Origin: Mycteria americana
Lineage: Eukaryota > Chordata > Aves > Ciconiiformes > Ciconiidae
Direction of reading: 5' to 3'
Assembly: GCF_035582795.1 (NCBI RefSeq)
Contig: NW_027445436.1
Location: forward strand, 7,872,770 to 7,936,769
DNA length: 64,000 nucleotides
Numbering within the stretch: position 1 is the stretch's first letter; the number at the start of each line of letters is the position of its first letter. The notes under the pieces are model-generated. The model had not been told where the DNA came from, did no database searches, and saw nothing but the letters and a program-made list of their open reading frames with translations. The translations under genes and the position numbers were made by a program. Shown here one piece after another: positions 63,571 through 64,000 of the stretch.

Positions 63571-64000
63571 TGTGACGGTGTGCTTCCCCCGCCCCCGACC
63601 TTTATCTCCTGCAACCCTGCTCAGGTGATAACCACCAGTGGTGATTGTAATGGATGCATCTGGTCATGATGGCTGCAGCGGCTCAAAGCGGATTCAGGAG
63701 ACAGATAACAACACAATAGCCTAGGGCCTAGGGCTATTGTGCAATGCGCCCGCTGAAGAAACTAAAATCTGTGGTCGGCATGCAAATATGACTATGAGTC
63801 AATCATCTTATCCCCCATAAATGGTGAGCAGCCCAAGAGCCCTTTGAGCTCTCCTGCACGGCAGCGGGCTGCACACCAGGATCTCCCCTTGAGCCTCTTA
63901 AGGTTACCCCTCGAGGTTGAGAGATTCCTTGCCGCAACAGATCCTCGGTAAGTGACTAATAGCATGCTAAACTTTGGAATCTTAGCTAAGTGATATAAAG
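63571..64000 (+). mobile_element. Family D LTR, cut by the window end
   Basis: Starts TGTGACGGTGTGCTTCCCCC and runs to the end of the window (AGCTAAGTGATATAAAG). It matches the reverse complement of the family D LTR at 57809-58518, with about 50 bp of extra sequence. Whether it is a solo LTR or the 5' LTR of an element cannot be seen. Confidence 0.85.

Overview
This window is vertebrate nuclear DNA, almost certainly from a bird. The coding part is a spliced vertebrate locus: QNG1 (C9orf64), HNRNPK with miR-7-1 in its last intron, and RMI1, in the order and orientation known from amniotes. The interspersed repeats are avian: CR1 LINEs with the (C)CTATGA-type 3' end, and several families of LTR retroelements.

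Region 1 (about 1-28,400) is the gene block. HNRNPK lies on the minus strand. Fourteen coding exons (21,740 down to 5,920) join into an uninterrupted frame of 427 codons plus stop, with three KH domains. An alternative terminal segment gives 428 codons. The mir-7-1 hairpin sits in the last intron, which starts with a GC donor. The genes on both sides are broken. QNG1 (minus, 1,290-2,341) has a truncated, frameshifted first exon and a second exon with two in-frame stops. RMI1 (plus, 26,502-28,373) keeps its full length but carries several frameshifts and in-frame stops. A CpG-rich, apparently bidirectional promoter (about 23,380-25,400) separates HNRNPK from RMI1. A smaller CpG-rich block (about 2,345-2,830) marks the old QNG1 promoter.

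Region 2 (about 28,400-64,000) has no recognisable host gene. It is AT-rich intergenic DNA filled with retroelements: five CR1 segments, one of them close to full length (about 51,080-55,771), and LTRs that I sort into four families. A: TGTATTGGGTTTACATGG...CAACCCACCACA. B: TGTATTGGGTCTGGC...CCCACCACA. C: TGTCCTGGTTTCAGC...AAACCACGACA. D: TGTGACGGTGTGC...TGCGACA type. Most LTRs are solo, and four have exact 5-bp target duplications. One family C element (40,548-42,965) has two apparently identical 565-bp LTRs around a short internal region with a primer-binding site but no gag or pol, so it is a young non-autonomous insertion.

Interpretation (inference): an intact, dosage-sensitive HNRNPK between two decayed neighbours, in retroelement-rich DNA, is what one expects of the female-specific W chromosome. 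HNRNPK is a known W-retained gametolog in chicken. The sequence alone does not prove W linkage; female/male read depth would. No prokaryotic-style system, CRISPR array or tRNA was seen.
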